Below are positions 24,901-33,353 of a stretch of 64,000 nucleotides of DNA, piece by piece. Below the pieces are notes generated by a model. It ran no database searches and was not told the origin of the DNA. It was given only the letters and a program-made list of their open reading frames with translations. The position numbers and the translations under genes are program-made. Within the stretch, counting starts at the first letter, position 1. Every line of letters starts with the position of its first letter. The DNA comes from Leifsonia sp040686855 (lineage in GTDB: Bacteria; Actinomycetota; Actinomycetes; Actinomycetales; Microbacteriaceae), in contig NZ_JBFBOG010000001.1 of the NCBI RefSeq assembly GCF_040686855.1, positions 682,001 through 746,000 of the forward strand, in the 5' to 3' direction.

Positions 24901-26511
24901 GTCGCCTCGATCGTGCGCGCGCAGGCCGCCGCGCACATCCCCGCTCCCCGCCGGCCCTGGCTGGACGAGCTCGCTGCCGCCTACGACCTGGGGCTGCTGC
25001 GGCAGCGCACCGACGCGGAACTGCTGCTCGGCGTCGCCGACATCCCTGACCGGCAGGAGCAGCGCCCCGTCTACTTCCAGCCGGACATCGACGGCAACAT
25101 CGCGATCTACGGAACGGGCGGCGCGGGCAAGTCGACCGTGCTCCGCACCCTCGCCTCCGCCGCCGCGATCACCCCGCGCGGCGGGCCCGTGCACGTGTAC
25201 GGCCTCGACTTCGGCGCCGGCAGCCTGCGGATGCTCGAGAAGCTGCCGCATGTCGGATCGGTGATCGCGGGCGACGACCCCGAGCGGATCATCCGCCTGT
25301 TCCGGATGCTGAAGGAGACTCTGGAGGACCGCGGCCCGCGCTTCGCCGAGGCGAACGCGTCGAACATCACCGAGTACCGGTCGCTGACCGGGCGCCACGA
25401 CGAGCCGCGCATCCTGCTGCTGGTGGACGGTTTCCCCGCCTTCCGCGAGGACTTCGAGATCCCGGCCGGGCGGTCGCAGTGGTACGACGTGTTCCGCGAC
25501 CTTCTCGCCGACGGGCGGAGGCTCGGGATGCACGTCGCGCTGACGGGCGACCGCGCGGGCGCCGTCCCGACCGCGATCGGGTCGCTGGTGCAGCGCCGCG
25601 TCGTGCTGCGGCTCGCGGACGACGGCTACGGGATGCTCGACGTGCCCTCCGACATCCTGTCGCCCGCCTCGCCTCCCGGCCGCGCCATCGTCGACGGCTA
25701 CGAGACGCAGGTCGCCGTCCTCGGCGGCTCGCGCGCCGTGGCGGACCAGTCGGAGGCGATCCGCCGGCTGGCCGAGGCGATGGAGCGCGCGGGCATCGTG
25801 CCGGCGCCGGTCGTCGGTTCGATGCCGAAGGAGCTCGCACCCGCGTCGCTGCCCGACAGCGTCGGCGGGCAGCCCGTGCTCGGCGTCGGCGACGTCGATC
25901 TGGGACCCCTCGGGTTCGAGCCGTCGGGGACGCTGCTCATCGCGGGTCCTCCGGCGAGCGGCCGGACCACCGCGCTCGCGGCCATCGCGAACGCCGTGGG
26001 CCGGTTCGACGCGGAGACGCGCCTCTACTACGTGGGCAGCGCGCGGTCGCCGCTGGCTGGCTCCGGTGTATGGACCGACCGGGCGCTCACCCCCGCGGAC
26101 GCCGCCGAGCTGGCCAAGGACCTCAGCGCCGCGATCGCCGACCCGGACACCGAGGGCCGGATCGCGGTGTTCGTCGAGGCGATCGGGGACTTCCTGCAGA
26201 CGCCCGCGGACTCCGCGCTGGTCGAGCTGATCCGCGCCGTCCGCCGCAGCGACCACCTGCTGGTCGCCGAGGCGGAGACCAGCGCCTGGGGTTCGTCGTG
26301 GCCGCTGCTCGGCGAGGTCAAGAACGGCCGTCGCGGTCTGCTGCTGCAGCCCGACTCGATCGAGGGCGACCTGCTGCTGAAGACGCCGCTCCCCCGCCTG
26401 AACCGCTCGGAGTTCCCTCCGGGGCGCGGTGTGTTCATCCAGAAGGGCGGCTTCACCCGGGTGCAGGTGCCACTGGTGGACGCGTCCCTTCCAGCGCGTG
26501 TGCGGGTCTGA
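21997..26511 (+). CDS. eccC: FHA-domain EccC/EssC-type FtsK/SpoIIIE ATPase
   Basis: Motor ATPase of a type VII secretion system at the cytoplasmic membrane. The 1504-residue product has a short N-terminal domain, an FHA domain at about 103-195 (TVLGRDESCDIVL, SKRHV, SANG), two hydrophobic segments at 240-285 and three FtsK/SpoIIIE-type ATPase modules. ATPase 1 is canonical (GGTTGAGKSE about 714, LVIDEF about 818). ATPase 2 has GTGGAGKST (about 1039) but LLLVDG in place of D-E. ATPase 3 has GPPASGRTT (about 1317) with Arg replacing the Walker lysine. Actinobacterial EccC usually lacks FHA; firmicute EssC has it. A start at ATG 21925 would add 24 unrelated residues across the palindrome. Confidence 0.92.
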   Translation: MRLKLTLARPTGSSDDIVVTADAAASISEVAATIARIDPRRTGPVAAPGALTLRAQLPGQADPLILPPDAPVGEAWIGSGATVALADAGLHYTAPELGDVPVVATLRILNGPQEGATFPLRAGTTVLGRDESCDIVLEDPLVSKRHVRFEAGDGVEVVDLGSANGVVVDGGLVTRFTVRRTETLLLGDTEVELEVRAASELPAATPTAGPIFFNRSPRVERRYAGQVFQAPEVPGEKDDPPFPLLAMITPLLLGGAMFLLTKNPTSLLFVLLSPVMLVGNYISNRTRGKRKLKKQIAVFEQRLEALSSKLEQERVTEVRVRQAETPTTADALSEAVQRGPMLWTRRPEHWSFLNLQLGRGSMRSRNTVQAVDRAELIVEFQERLDAVVSAHERVDDVPVLDNLYESGALGIAGPAELTAGSVNSVLVQLTALHSPAELAVAALVSPRWSRELSWLKWMPHTSSPHSPLPGGHLADSASSAAGVLSALEGLIEERLAAARNGVQRRGAMEQERAALERGAEVGRSQTTDGTPSPVPAVVVVISDDVAVDRARLVQLAEAAADAGVFPIWVSEDVAALPAVCRTFLQHTDQPHRARAGFVRLGETVEDVVTEPVSAATALDYAKRMAPVIDAGALVADASDLPRSISLVTLLGHELAESSSAVVDRWRQNASIHDRSSAARPARRRPGTLRATIGSAGVDAMHLDLRTQGPHALVGGTTGAGKSEFLQAWVLGMAAEYSPDRVTFLFVDYKGGSAFADCVSLPHCVGLVTDLSPHLVRRALTSLRAELHHREHLLNRKKAKDLLELEKRGDPDSPPALVLVIDEFAALVGEVPEFVDGVVDIAQRGRSLGIHLIMATQRPAGVIKDNLRANTNLRIALRMADESDSQDVVGVADAAHFDPGIPGRGMAKTGPGRLVRFQSAYAGGWTTREPERAGVEVAELRFGGEVRWEEERAVEEPERDLGPTDQQRLVASIVRAQAAAHIPAPRRPWLDELAAAYDLGLLRQRTDAELLLGVADIPDRQEQRPVYFQPDIDGNIAIYGTGGAGKSTVLRTLASAAAITPRGGPVHVYGLDFGAGSLRMLEKLPHVGSVIAGDDPERIIRLFRMLKETLEDRGPRFAEANASNITEYRSLTGRHDEPRILLLVDGFPAFREDFEIPAGRSQWYDVFRDLLADGRRLGMHVALTGDRAGAVPTAIGSLVQRRVVLRLADDGYGMLDVPSDILSPASPPGRAIVDGYETQVAVLGGSRAVADQSEAIRRLAEAMERAGIVPAPVVGSMPKELAPASLPDSVGGQPVLGVGDVDLGPLGFEPSGTLLIAGPPASGRTTALAAIANAVGRFDAETRLYYVGSARSPLAGSGVWTDRALTPADAAELAKDLSAAIADPDTEGRIAVFVEAIGDFLQTPADSALVELIRAVRRSDHLLVAEAETSAWGSSWPLLGEVKNGRRGLLLQPDSIEGDLLLKTPLPRLNRSEFPPGRGVFIQKGGFTRVQVPLVDASLPARVRV

Positions 26512-26517
26512 GCCCCG

Positions 26518-27012
26518 TCACTCCTCCTCGTCGCGCTCCCACGGCCAGCGCGGACGCCCACGCTGCCGGAAGCGGCCGACGAGCACCAGCTGGTACAGCA
26601 GGGTGACGAGGAACGCGGCCAGGCCGACCGTGATCGCGGGCCAGCGCAGCAGCTGTGCAAATGCGAACAGGATGTAGTGGAACGGGTCGCCGGGATGCGC
26701 GAACGCGCCCGCGATACCGCCCGCTGCGATGAAGACGGCGTAGCAGGCGACGCCCACCCCGAGCGCGACGCCCGGCGACACGCGCTGGCGGTCGGCGGGC
26801 ACGCGGACGCCGAGGACGATGAGGAAGACCAGCAGCATCAGCGACGCCGCGATCACCATGATCGGCCCGAGCAGCGGACCCGCCGCCGGGTCGTCGATCG
26901 GGTCGCTGTCGGTCGCGAGGGCGATCAGTCCGAACGCGGCGACGAGCAGCGCGAGGTAGAGCCCGGTCGCGAAGAACGCGACCACGACGGCGTACGCACG
27001 CTCGTCACGCAT
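26518..27012 (-). CDS. Four-pass membrane protein, function unknown
   Basis: A 164-residue protein with about four hydrophobic segments (around 8-30, 47-68, 82-102, 115-145) and a charged tail (RFRQRGRPRWPWERDEEE). It may belong to a DUF described from Microbacteriaceae, but I cannot name it with certainty. It lies 14 bases after the 382-residue membrane protein, with which it is probably cotranscribed. It converges with eccC, with only 6 bases between the stops and no room for a terminator. Confidence 0.6.
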   Translation of the reverse strand: MRDERAYAVVVAFFATGLYLALLVAAFGLIALATDSDPIDDPAAGPLLGPIMVIAASLMLLVFLIVLGVRVPADRQRVSPGVALGVGVACYAVFIAAGGIAGAFAHPGDPFHYILFAFAQLLRWPAITVGLAAFLVTLLYQLVLVGRFRQRGRPRWPWERDEEE

Positions 27013-27026
27013 GGATCACCCGCCGG

Positions 27027-28175
27027 TCAGTACCCCTGCTGCGCGTACGCGGCGGCGGCCTGGTTCTGCGCGTCGGCGACCTGCTGCTCGTAGTCGGCCT
27101 GCGCTTCGGCGTTGCGCGCCTTCAGCTTGCGGCCACGGGCGGCGAGCCACGCACCGGTCCAGATGGAGATCTCGCGGGCGATGACGCCGGCGAGCACCGC
27201 GAACGGGTTCACCCAGGCGCTGCGGAGGAGGACGTTGAACTCGCTCGGAGTGCGGAGCCAGTACTGCGCATCCACCAGGTTGGCGCCGATGTAGACCAGG
27301 TAGACGAACACGGCGACGAACAGGCCGCCGAGGATGTAGGCCCACCACCGAACGCGGTTCAGGATCTGGATGAGGACGACCATCCCGATGAAGAACGCGA
27401 GCACGGGAGCCCAGCCGCGGAGGCCGAACGCCGGACCGCCGGTGAAGAACTGGAGCAGCGCGGGCCCGAACTCGTCGCTCGGCGTGAGCAGCGAGCCGAC
27501 GATGAGCACGGCGGCGGCCCAGAGCACAGCGAAGGCGACGGTGCCGACGAGGGCGATGAGGATGCCGACGCCACGGTTGCTCTTTTTCTTCGGCGCCTCG
27601 GGGCGCGCGAGGTAGATTGGGGCGACCGGCTGCGGGGCGGCGGCCGTCGTGGCGGCAGCCGCGCCTGCTGCGGCTCCGGCGGCGGGGGCGACGGCGGTGG
27701 TCGCCTCACCTGCCGGAGCGGTCGGGTAGGCGGTGGTCGGCGCGTCGGTGTTCTCGCGGAGGTTGGCGGCCTCGGCGGCGGCGATGACCGGGGTGGCGGA
27801 CTCGGCCGGGGATGCGGTGTCGACCGTGGCGTCGCCTGCGGCGGTGGCGCCGGCGGCTCCGGGCTGTGCGCTGTTGCGCGCGACGGCGGCGGCGACGTCG
27901 TCATCGGACGCGACGACGGGCTCGGGCTCGGCGATGGCGGCGCGCTGCTGCGGCTCCGGCGTGGCCGGAACGGCGGCCGCGTCCTCCTCAGCGGGACGGT
28001 TGAGGTGTCCGCGAGCGGAGACCGGGTTCGACGGCGGCTCGACCACCTGGGCGCCGGTGTCGGTGCTCGGCTCCGCGGCGGCCGACTCGGCCGGGGCGGT
28101 CGCGGGCGCGACCTGGTCGGCGTCCGGCGCAGGCTCGTAGGTCGCGCGCTTGGGCGCGTCCGGCGTGTCGCTCAT
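27027..28175 (-). CDS. Membrane protein with long disordered N-terminus
   Basis: A 382-residue protein. Residues 1 to about 195 are low-complexity Ala/Pro/Thr/Glu and lack secondary structure signals. After a basic stop (RPEAPKKKSNRG) come about four membrane segments (GILIALVGTVAFAVLWAAAV, then APVLAFFIGMVVLIQI and two more). The tail is a short coil ending AQNQAAAAYAQQGY. ATG 28175 has a GGAGGAG ribosome binding site. Family not recognised. The position between eccC and the pilus genes leaves its partnership open; type VII association is only inferred from adjacency. Confidence 0.6.
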   Translation of the reverse strand: MSDTPDAPKRATYEPAPDADQVAPATAPAESAAAEPSTDTGAQVVEPPSNPVSARGHLNRPAEEDAAAVPATPEPQQRAAIAEPEPVVASDDDVAAAVARNSAQPGAAGATAAGDATVDTASPAESATPVIAAAEAANLRENTDAPTTAYPTAPAGEATTAVAPAAGAAAGAAAATTAAAPQPVAPIYLARPEAPKKKSNRGVGILIALVGTVAFAVLWAAAVLIVGSLLTPSDEFGPALLQFFTGGPAFGLRGWAPVLAFFIGMVVLIQILNRVRWWAYILGGLFVAVFVYLVYIGANLVDAQYWLRTPSEFNVLLRSAWVNPFAVLAGVIAREISIWTGAWLAARGRKLKARNAEAQADYEQQVADAQNQAAAAYAQQGY

Positions 28176-28196
28176 CCTGGCTCCTCCATCGGCCCG

Positions 28197-28234
28197 GCGG
28201 GCCCGTTGCGCCCCACTGTAGCAACGGGGCCCGC
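28197..28234 (-). terminator. Hairpin after pilO
   Basis: A 13-bp GC stem with one bulged base (GCGGGCCCGTTGC against GCAACGGGGCCCGC) lies 30 bases after the pilO stop. It probably ends the pilus transcript, though no T-run follows. Confidence 0.5.
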
Positions 28235-28263
28235 CGTGTCCAGGGAGGCGGGGCGGGGCGGGG

Positions 28264-29019
28264 TTACTTGGACGCCGGTGCAGCCGCCTTCGCCAGCACG
28301 TACACGTAGCCGCTGATCGAGTACGTCTCGGTGGGCGCTGCCGGAGCGGCGGTGGCGGAAGCTCCGGCGGCCGGCTTGGCGCCGCCGTCGACGCCGCCGT
28401 CGAGCCCGCTGACCAGGAACAGCCTCGACCCGGTCTGCAGACGGTGAACGAAGGCGATCGTGTGGGCCAGCGGGCCGCCGACCCCGATCTTCACCGGGAT
28501 CGCGAGGAAGTTCGCTGCCGAGATGGACGGATCGGTGTGGACCGCCGGCGCCTGGGCCCCGGCCGGCGACGCGGCAGCTCCCGGGGCCGGCGTCGGCGTC
28601 GGGGTCGGAGTGGCCGAGGGAGACGGTGTCGCCGTGGCGGAGGGCTGTGGCGCGGGGGCGGACGCTCCCTGCGGGGCGTAGGCGGTGGCATCGGCCGGCG
28701 TCACATCCTGGACGACCAGGCCTTCCGCTGCCGCCGCGGCGTCGACGGCGTCGATGAACGACGCCATGTTCTGCTCGGAGGGCACGGACAGGCGCAACGT
28801 CTCGAGCTCACCCGTCAGCTCGCCGATCTTCTTGTTCTGCGACTCCAGCGCATCCAGGGCGGCCTGGTTCACCTGGTTGGTCGCGAAGGCCGCCTGGCGT
28901 GCCGCGTCGGCGGCGGCGGCCGCCTGCAGCGACGGCTGGACGCCGAGGAAGAACCCCCCGACGAGGATGGCGACGGTGCCCGCCCCGATCAGGATCATGA
29001 GCAGCTTGTTCTTGTCCAT
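28264..29019 (-). CDS. pilO: PilO-like pilus assembly protein
   Basis: Inner-membrane alignment protein partnering PilN and PilM. The 251-residue product has a short cytoplasmic N-terminus, one transmembrane helix (MILIGAGTVAILVGGFFLGV), a coiled coil (residues about 35-80) and a periplasm-side-like domain ending ETYSISGYVYVLAKA. A Pro/Thr/Ser linker (ATATPSPSATPTPTPTPAPG) interrupts the domain, which is unusual. The ATG overlaps the pilN stop (ATGA). Identity rests on order and topology more than on residues. Confidence 0.75.
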   Translation of the reverse strand: MDKNKLLMILIGAGTVAILVGGFFLGVQPSLQAAAAADAARQAAFATNQVNQAALDALESQNKKIGELTGELETLRLSVPSEQNMASFIDAVDAAAAAEGLVVQDVTPADATAYAPQGASAPAPQPSATATPSPSATPTPTPTPAPGAAASPAGAQAPAVHTDPSISAANFLAIPVKIGVGGPLAHTIAFVHRLQTGSRLFLVSGLDGGVDGGAKPAAGASATAAPAAPTETYSISGYVYVLAKAAAPASK

Positions 29020-29783
29020 CACTTGCTCCCCGACTTCGGCAGGTACTTGCCGTCCCACGCGCTGACTCCGTAGCGGATCGTGGCGATGGCTTTATAGGAA
29101 CCTTCGGACTGGAGCGTCACAGCACCGGCGTCCGTCTCGACGACATCCGGCAGCGAGCCGATCGTGTCGAGCCATTGGCTGACCACGGGCAGGCTCGGCG
29201 CGGTGATCGTCACCGTCGCGGAGGCGACGCGCGGGGTGGCCCCTGGCACGGTCGACTGCTGGTACAGGGTGACCGGGGTGGCGGAGTCGATCGTCACGTT
29301 CGTGATCGCCGCCCCGGGCGGAAGGGCGCCGATGAGGTCGGTGCCACGCGTGTTCCAATCGATCTCGGTCGCCCCGCCGACCGCCTGGGCGGCCTTCACC
29401 AGCGCGAGCTCGGACTGTGTGGCCCGCAGGGAGTTGTACTTCCCCTGCGCCTGCAGGATCTGCGTGCCGCGTGCTTGCTCAAGCCCGAGCGAGAATCCCG
29501 CGGAGAAAGCCAGCGCATTCGCGCCGATCACGGCGACGGCGACGACCGCGACCGCGCCGATCAGCCCGACGATCATCCGGCGGACGATCTGCTCGTGCTT
29601 GCGCGCCGTGCGTATCTCGGCGGGGAGGAGGTCGACGCGGGGTTCCGCTCCGATCCGGATGTCGACGGCGGTCGGCTTCGGGGTCGGCTGCGCCTTCGCC
29701 TTCTTGGTTCGTGCAGCCGCCGATCCGCGCGAGGCGCGCGCCCCGGTTGTCGCCGCCGCCGCTGCCTCGGTCGCCGCGCTCAT
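29019..29783 (-). CDS. pilN: PilN-like pilus assembly protein
   Basis: A 254-residue bitopic membrane protein. The cytoplasmic segment carries the PilN signature PRVDLLPAEI (residues about 48-57), by which PilN binds PilM. One transmembrane helix follows (MIVGLIGAVAVVAVAVIGAN), then a coil and a ferredoxin-like domain. It is preceded by 40 residues of Ala/Lys/Pro. The ATG overlaps the pilM stop (ATGA). Confidence 0.82.
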   Translation of the reverse strand: MSAATEAAAAATTGARASRGSAAARTKKAKAQPTPKPTAVDIRIGAEPRVDLLPAEIRTARKHEQIVRRMIVGLIGAVAVVAVAVIGANALAFSAGFSLGLEQARGTQILQAQGKYNSLRATQSELALVKAAQAVGGATEIDWNTRGTDLIGALPPGAAITNVTIDSATPVTLYQQSTVPGATPRVASATVTITAPSLPVVSQWLDTIGSLPDVVETDAGAVTLQSEGSYKAIATIRYGVSAWDGKYLPKSGSK

Positions 29784-30829
29784 GCTGCACTTCCCATCGC
29801 CAGGCCCAGGGCCACCGTGATCTCACGCTCGTGCAGTCGCAGCTGCTCGGCGGTCAGGTTGCGGGAGACACCGATCGTCGAGAACGGTTCGCCCTCGCTG
29901 ACCGGAAGGCGCGTGTACTCGGCCAATGCCGCTCCGAAGCCCGGCAGCTGCGCCGCGCCGCCCGCCAGGACGATCCGCTCCACCGGCGAGTCCGCGCGCG
30001 TGTTCGAGAAGTACGCGATCGTGTTCCGCAGGCTGCCGAGCAGTTCGTTGACGACCTCGTGGATCACCGTCAGCTGCGCATGGTGCTCGGCGTCGTTCGC
30101 GGTCGTTCCCAGACCCACTGTCCGCTTCACGTTCTCGGCCTGATGAGCGGTGATCTCGAGCCGGGTGCTGAGCGCGGCCGTCAGGTCGTCCCCACCGGTC
30201 GGGATGAGGCGGACGAACTCCGGCACTCCGTTCTTGGCCACGACGACGGTGGTCGTGCTCGCGCCGACGTCGATGAGTGCCACCGTCCCGGCCACCCGCG
30301 GGCGCGTGACGAGGGCGCGCTGCAGGGCGAAGGGGATCAGGTCGACTTCGACCGGCGTGAGACCGGCCAGTTGGACGGCCTTCACATTGGCGAGGATCGC
30401 ATCCTTCACGGCTGCGATCAGAAGCCCGTTGACGGTCGGCCCGTGCTCACCCATCCCCTCCCCGGTGGGGTAGAAGTCGAGGATCGTCTCGGAGACCGGC
30501 AACGGCAGCATCTCCTGCACGAGGAACGGCAGCGACTCGCGGATGCGCGGGAGCGGGGCGCGCGGGACGGTGAGGTCACGTGCGAACACGCGTTGGTTTC
30601 CCATCCCGAGGACGACGCGCTTGCTCTTGAAGCCGGACTCGGCCCACAGCTTCTTGAGGAGCCCGGCGACCGTGGCGGCCTCGATGACCTCGCCGCGGCG
30701 GACGGCGCCGAGGGGCACGTCCACACGTCCGAAGCGGACGAGGGTGGGCTTCGGCTTCTCGGCGTCGATGAGCTCGACCGCGCGGATGCTCGCGCTGCCG
30801 ATGTCTATCCCGACCACAGTGTTCGCCAT
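29780..30829 (-). CDS. pilM: PilM, actin-like pilus assembly ATPase
   Basis: Cytoplasmic actin-fold protein that anchors PilN and the motor. The 349-residue product has the first phosphate loop (VVGIDIGSASIRAVEL), the second (VALIDVGASTTTVVV) and the adenosine motif (ERIVLAGGAAQLPGF). Length and layout are canonical. It lies 24 bases downstream of pilD. Confidence 0.9.
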   Translation of the reverse strand: MANTVVGIDIGSASIRAVELIDAEKPKPTLVRFGRVDVPLGAVRRGEVIEAATVAGLLKKLWAESGFKSKRVVLGMGNQRVFARDLTVPRAPLPRIRESLPFLVQEMLPLPVSETILDFYPTGEGMGEHGPTVNGLLIAAVKDAILANVKAVQLAGLTPVEVDLIPFALQRALVTRPRVAGTVALIDVGASTTTVVVAKNGVPEFVRLIPTGGDDLTAALSTRLEITAHQAENVKRTVGLGTTANDAEHHAQLTVIHEVVNELLGSLRNTIAYFSNTRADSPVERIVLAGGAAQLPGFGAALAEYTRLPVSEGEPFSTIGVSRNLTAEQLRLHEREITVALGLAMGSAA

Positions 30830-30853
30830 GTCAGTCCTTCTTTCCGGGCGCGG

Positions 30854-31681
30854 TCATGCGAGCCCCACCAGCGCGAGATAGCCGTTCCAGATCGCAGGGC
30901 CTGCGACCAATCCGATCCACGCGCCCGCGAGCATCGACGGGCCGAACGGGATGCCCCCGCCGAAGCGCGCGCGACGAGCAGCGAGCAGCGCCACAGCGAC
31001 GAGGCCGCCGATCACGAAGCCGCCGAAGATGCCCACGATGACGGCGCTCCAGCCCACCCAGCCGAGGTACAGGCCGAGGAGCCCGGCGAGCTTGACGTCG
31101 CCCAGCCCCATGGCCCCGGGCTTCACCAGCGCGAGGACGAGGTAGAAGAGGGATGCGCCCGCTCCGGCCGCGAAGGCGCGGAGCAGGGTCCACCCGTCGC
31201 CCGTGAGCACCGCCGCGACGATCAGGAGCCCGCCGCCCACGACGTATGCCGGAAGCACGATCCGGTCGGGCAGGCGGTGGGTATCGAGGTCGATCAGCGC
31301 GAGAGCCACGGAGATCGCCGCGAGGAAGAGGTAGGCGGCGGTCTGGAGCACCGACGCGGCGATGTGCGGCGCGGAGCCGACGGCCGCAGCGCTGACGAGA
31401 GCGGGAAGGCGCCAGACCGCGACGGCGGCGAAGGCGAGAGCGGTGAACAGCTCGACGGCCGGATACCGGACCGAGATCGGGGCCGCACAGTCTCGGCAGC
31501 GCCCGCGCAGCACCAGCCAGGAGACGACGGGGATGTTGTCGAAACCGCGGATGCGTGAGCCGCAGGACGGGCACGAGCTGGGCGGCGCGACGATCGAGCG
31601 GCCGGCGGGCACGCGGTAGACGACGACGTTGAGGAACGACCCGATGAGGGATCCGAACACTCCGGCGAGGACGGCGATCAT
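30854..31681 (-). CDS. pilD: Prepilin peptidase/N-methyltransferase
   Basis: Membrane aspartyl protease that cleaves type IV prepilins after glycine and methylates the new N-terminus. Of 275 residues, the N-terminal part has GSFLNVVVYRVPAG and the zinc tetracysteine CPSC...CRDC. The catalytic aspartates are in ALIDLDTHRLPDRI and LGDVKLAGLLG. About eight membrane segments. ATG 31681 follows the pilX-like stop by 4 bases. Confidence 0.93.
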   Translation of the reverse strand: MIAVLAGVFGSLIGSFLNVVVYRVPAGRSIVAPPSSCPSCGSRIRGFDNIPVVSWLVLRGRCRDCAAPISVRYPAVELFTALAFAAVAVWRLPALVSAAAVGSAPHIAASVLQTAAYLFLAAISVALALIDLDTHRLPDRIVLPAYVVGGGLLIVAAVLTGDGWTLLRAFAAGAGASLFYLVLALVKPGAMGLGDVKLAGLLGLYLGWVGWSAVIVGIFGGFVIGGLVAVALLAARRARFGGGIPFGPSMLAGAWIGLVAGPAIWNGYLALVGLA

Positions 31682-31685
31682 GGCC

Positions 31686-33353
31686 TCACCCCTGGTAGTT
31701 CCGGTTCGAGACCACGCTGCGCGTCGTCGTGGTGGTCGTGCTGCCGGAGCTCGATCCGGTGGAGAGGTCCACTCCGGGGAGCCCGACGGCGACGAAACCG
31801 ATCTGCGCACCACCGGAGATATCCGCGGTGCCGGCGAACACCTGGCCGTTGAACTTCACGCCCGTGCTGACGGTCACGTTGCACGGCGAGTACATCATGA
31901 CGGAGGCCTTGATAGTCCCCGCCGCGTTCTGGAATACGGGTGCTCCGGAGACGGAGAAGCTGTTGCCGGAACCGCACGTCGGCGTCCCGTTCGCGACCGT
32001 GTCCGGGTTGATGAACCAGACGCGTGCCGGCGCGCTCGGGACGATGCCGCCGCTGTTGCCGATGGTGATCGTCTTCGCGAAAAAGGCGACATCGTTCGAG
32101 ATGGCGAGCTGGTCGCTACCCGTCAGGGTGACCCCGTTGCTGCAGTTGCGTGCATCGATCAGCCCCTTGGCTCCGGCCAGCGTGGTGATGGCACTGCGGA
32201 GCGTCGCGATGGTGCAGTTTCCGGATGGCAGCACCACCTGCGTGAAGCCGGTCCACGCGCTGGGGACGTAACTGTAGTCCACCCAGTTCGGCACCGTCGG
32301 CGCCGCCGGCTGCGCATAGGGAGAGGCACCCGGTGCGCTCGGGGCAGTGGGAGTGTACGACCCGAGGGTGGTCGGCCGATTGGTGTACTGGACGACCTTT
32401 CCGGTGGCATTTCCGATCACCTTGACGCCCCAGTCGAGCGTGATGGTGCCGTAGTTCCAGATATTGCCGCCGATGTACCCGCCCGAGTTGAAGGTGGTGG
32501 TCGTCGACGTCAGGTTGCCGTAGATGTAGCTCGAGCCGCCGGAGAGGGAGGTCGTGGAGGCGGACCATGCACTCCCGCGGATCGCGCCGCTCGGGATGGA
32601 GATGGAGTTGGCGACCGCATTGCCGCCGACCTGGACACCACCGTTGACCGACAGCGCCCCACTGGCCCACACGTTGCCGGTGACGCTGCAGGAGCCGGAC
32701 ATCGTCAGATTGCCGTTCTGGACGACGAGGTCGGAGGCGCCGCTCGATGCTCCGTCGCAGTTCACGTTGCCGGTGTCGATCATCACCTTGGGGCTGGAGC
32801 CATCGACCGAGAGCAAGGTCCCCGAGCCGCCGAAGTTGCTGGACGAATAGGCGTACACGGCCGGACCGGTCGCCGCGATCTGCGTGGGCTGCGTCGACGG
32901 CCCCAGGACCGTCTCCAGCGTCTTCTGGTCGTTGCCCTTCTGCCCGGCAGTGCCGCCGTTCGCGGCCGTACCGTTGGACAGGATGCGCACGTTCGTGTTT
33001 CCGGCCGCGGGGCAGCCCTGCACCCAGCCCGATCCGCCGGGCACGTAGACCACGGCGCGATAGACCGGCGTCTGCCCGGCCGCGCTCTGGTACACCGCTC
33101 CGACAGCGGAGCAGGTGCCCGTTTCGAGGCCCACGGTCGCTGCCGCGATCCCGGCCTCCGCCGCGCCCTGAGCCTGCACGCCGGCACGAGTCGCTGTGCT
33201 GAACCCGATGGCGTACACCACCGAACTGCTCATGAGGGCGATGAGGAGGAGGGAGACCGCCATCAGCGCGACGACTCCACCGAGCGCGAAGCCCTTCTCG
33301 GCGTCGCCCGCGATCACGGCACGCAGGCGTGCCCTCAGCCGAATCAGTAGCAT
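31686..33353 (-). CDS. Pilus-associated surface protein with repeat domain (PilX-like position)
   Basis: A 555-residue protein with a basic start and one hydrophobic helix (residues 20-50, GFALGGVVALMAVSLLLIAL) preceded by AEKGF as in prepilins, but with Gly instead of Glu at +5. The rest is Ser/Thr/Gly/Asn-rich with short strands: SVTGNVWASGALSVNGGVQV at about 215-235 and SSYIYGNLTSTTTTFNSGGY near 275, resembling bactofilin or beta-helix repeats. PilX-type minor pilins are usually under 250 residues, so the extra passenger is unusual. It may be a tip adhesin. ATG 33353 overlaps the preceding gene by 10 bases. Confidence 0.65.
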   Translation of the reverse strand: MLLIRLRARLRAVIAGDAEKGFALGGVVALMAVSLLLIALMSSSVVYAIGFSTATRAGVQAQGAAEAGIAAATVGLETGTCSAVGAVYQSAAGQTPVYRAVVYVPGGSGWVQGCPAAGNTNVRILSNGTAANGGTAGQKGNDQKTLETVLGPSTQPTQIAATGPAVYAYSSSNFGGSGTLLSVDGSSPKVMIDTGNVNCDGASSGASDLVVQNGNLTMSGSCSVTGNVWASGALSVNGGVQVGGNAVANSISIPSGAIRGSAWSASTTSLSGGSSYIYGNLTSTTTTFNSGGYIGGNIWNYGTITLDWGVKVIGNATGKVVQYTNRPTTLGSYTPTAPSAPGASPYAQPAAPTVPNWVDYSYVPSAWTGFTQVVLPSGNCTIATLRSAITTLAGAKGLIDARNCSNGVTLTGSDQLAISNDVAFFAKTITIGNSGGIVPSAPARVWFINPDTVANGTPTCGSGNSFSVSGAPVFQNAAGTIKASVMMYSPCNVTVSTGVKFNGQVFAGTADISGGAQIGFVAVGLPGVDLSTGSSSGSTTTTTTRSVVSNRNYQG

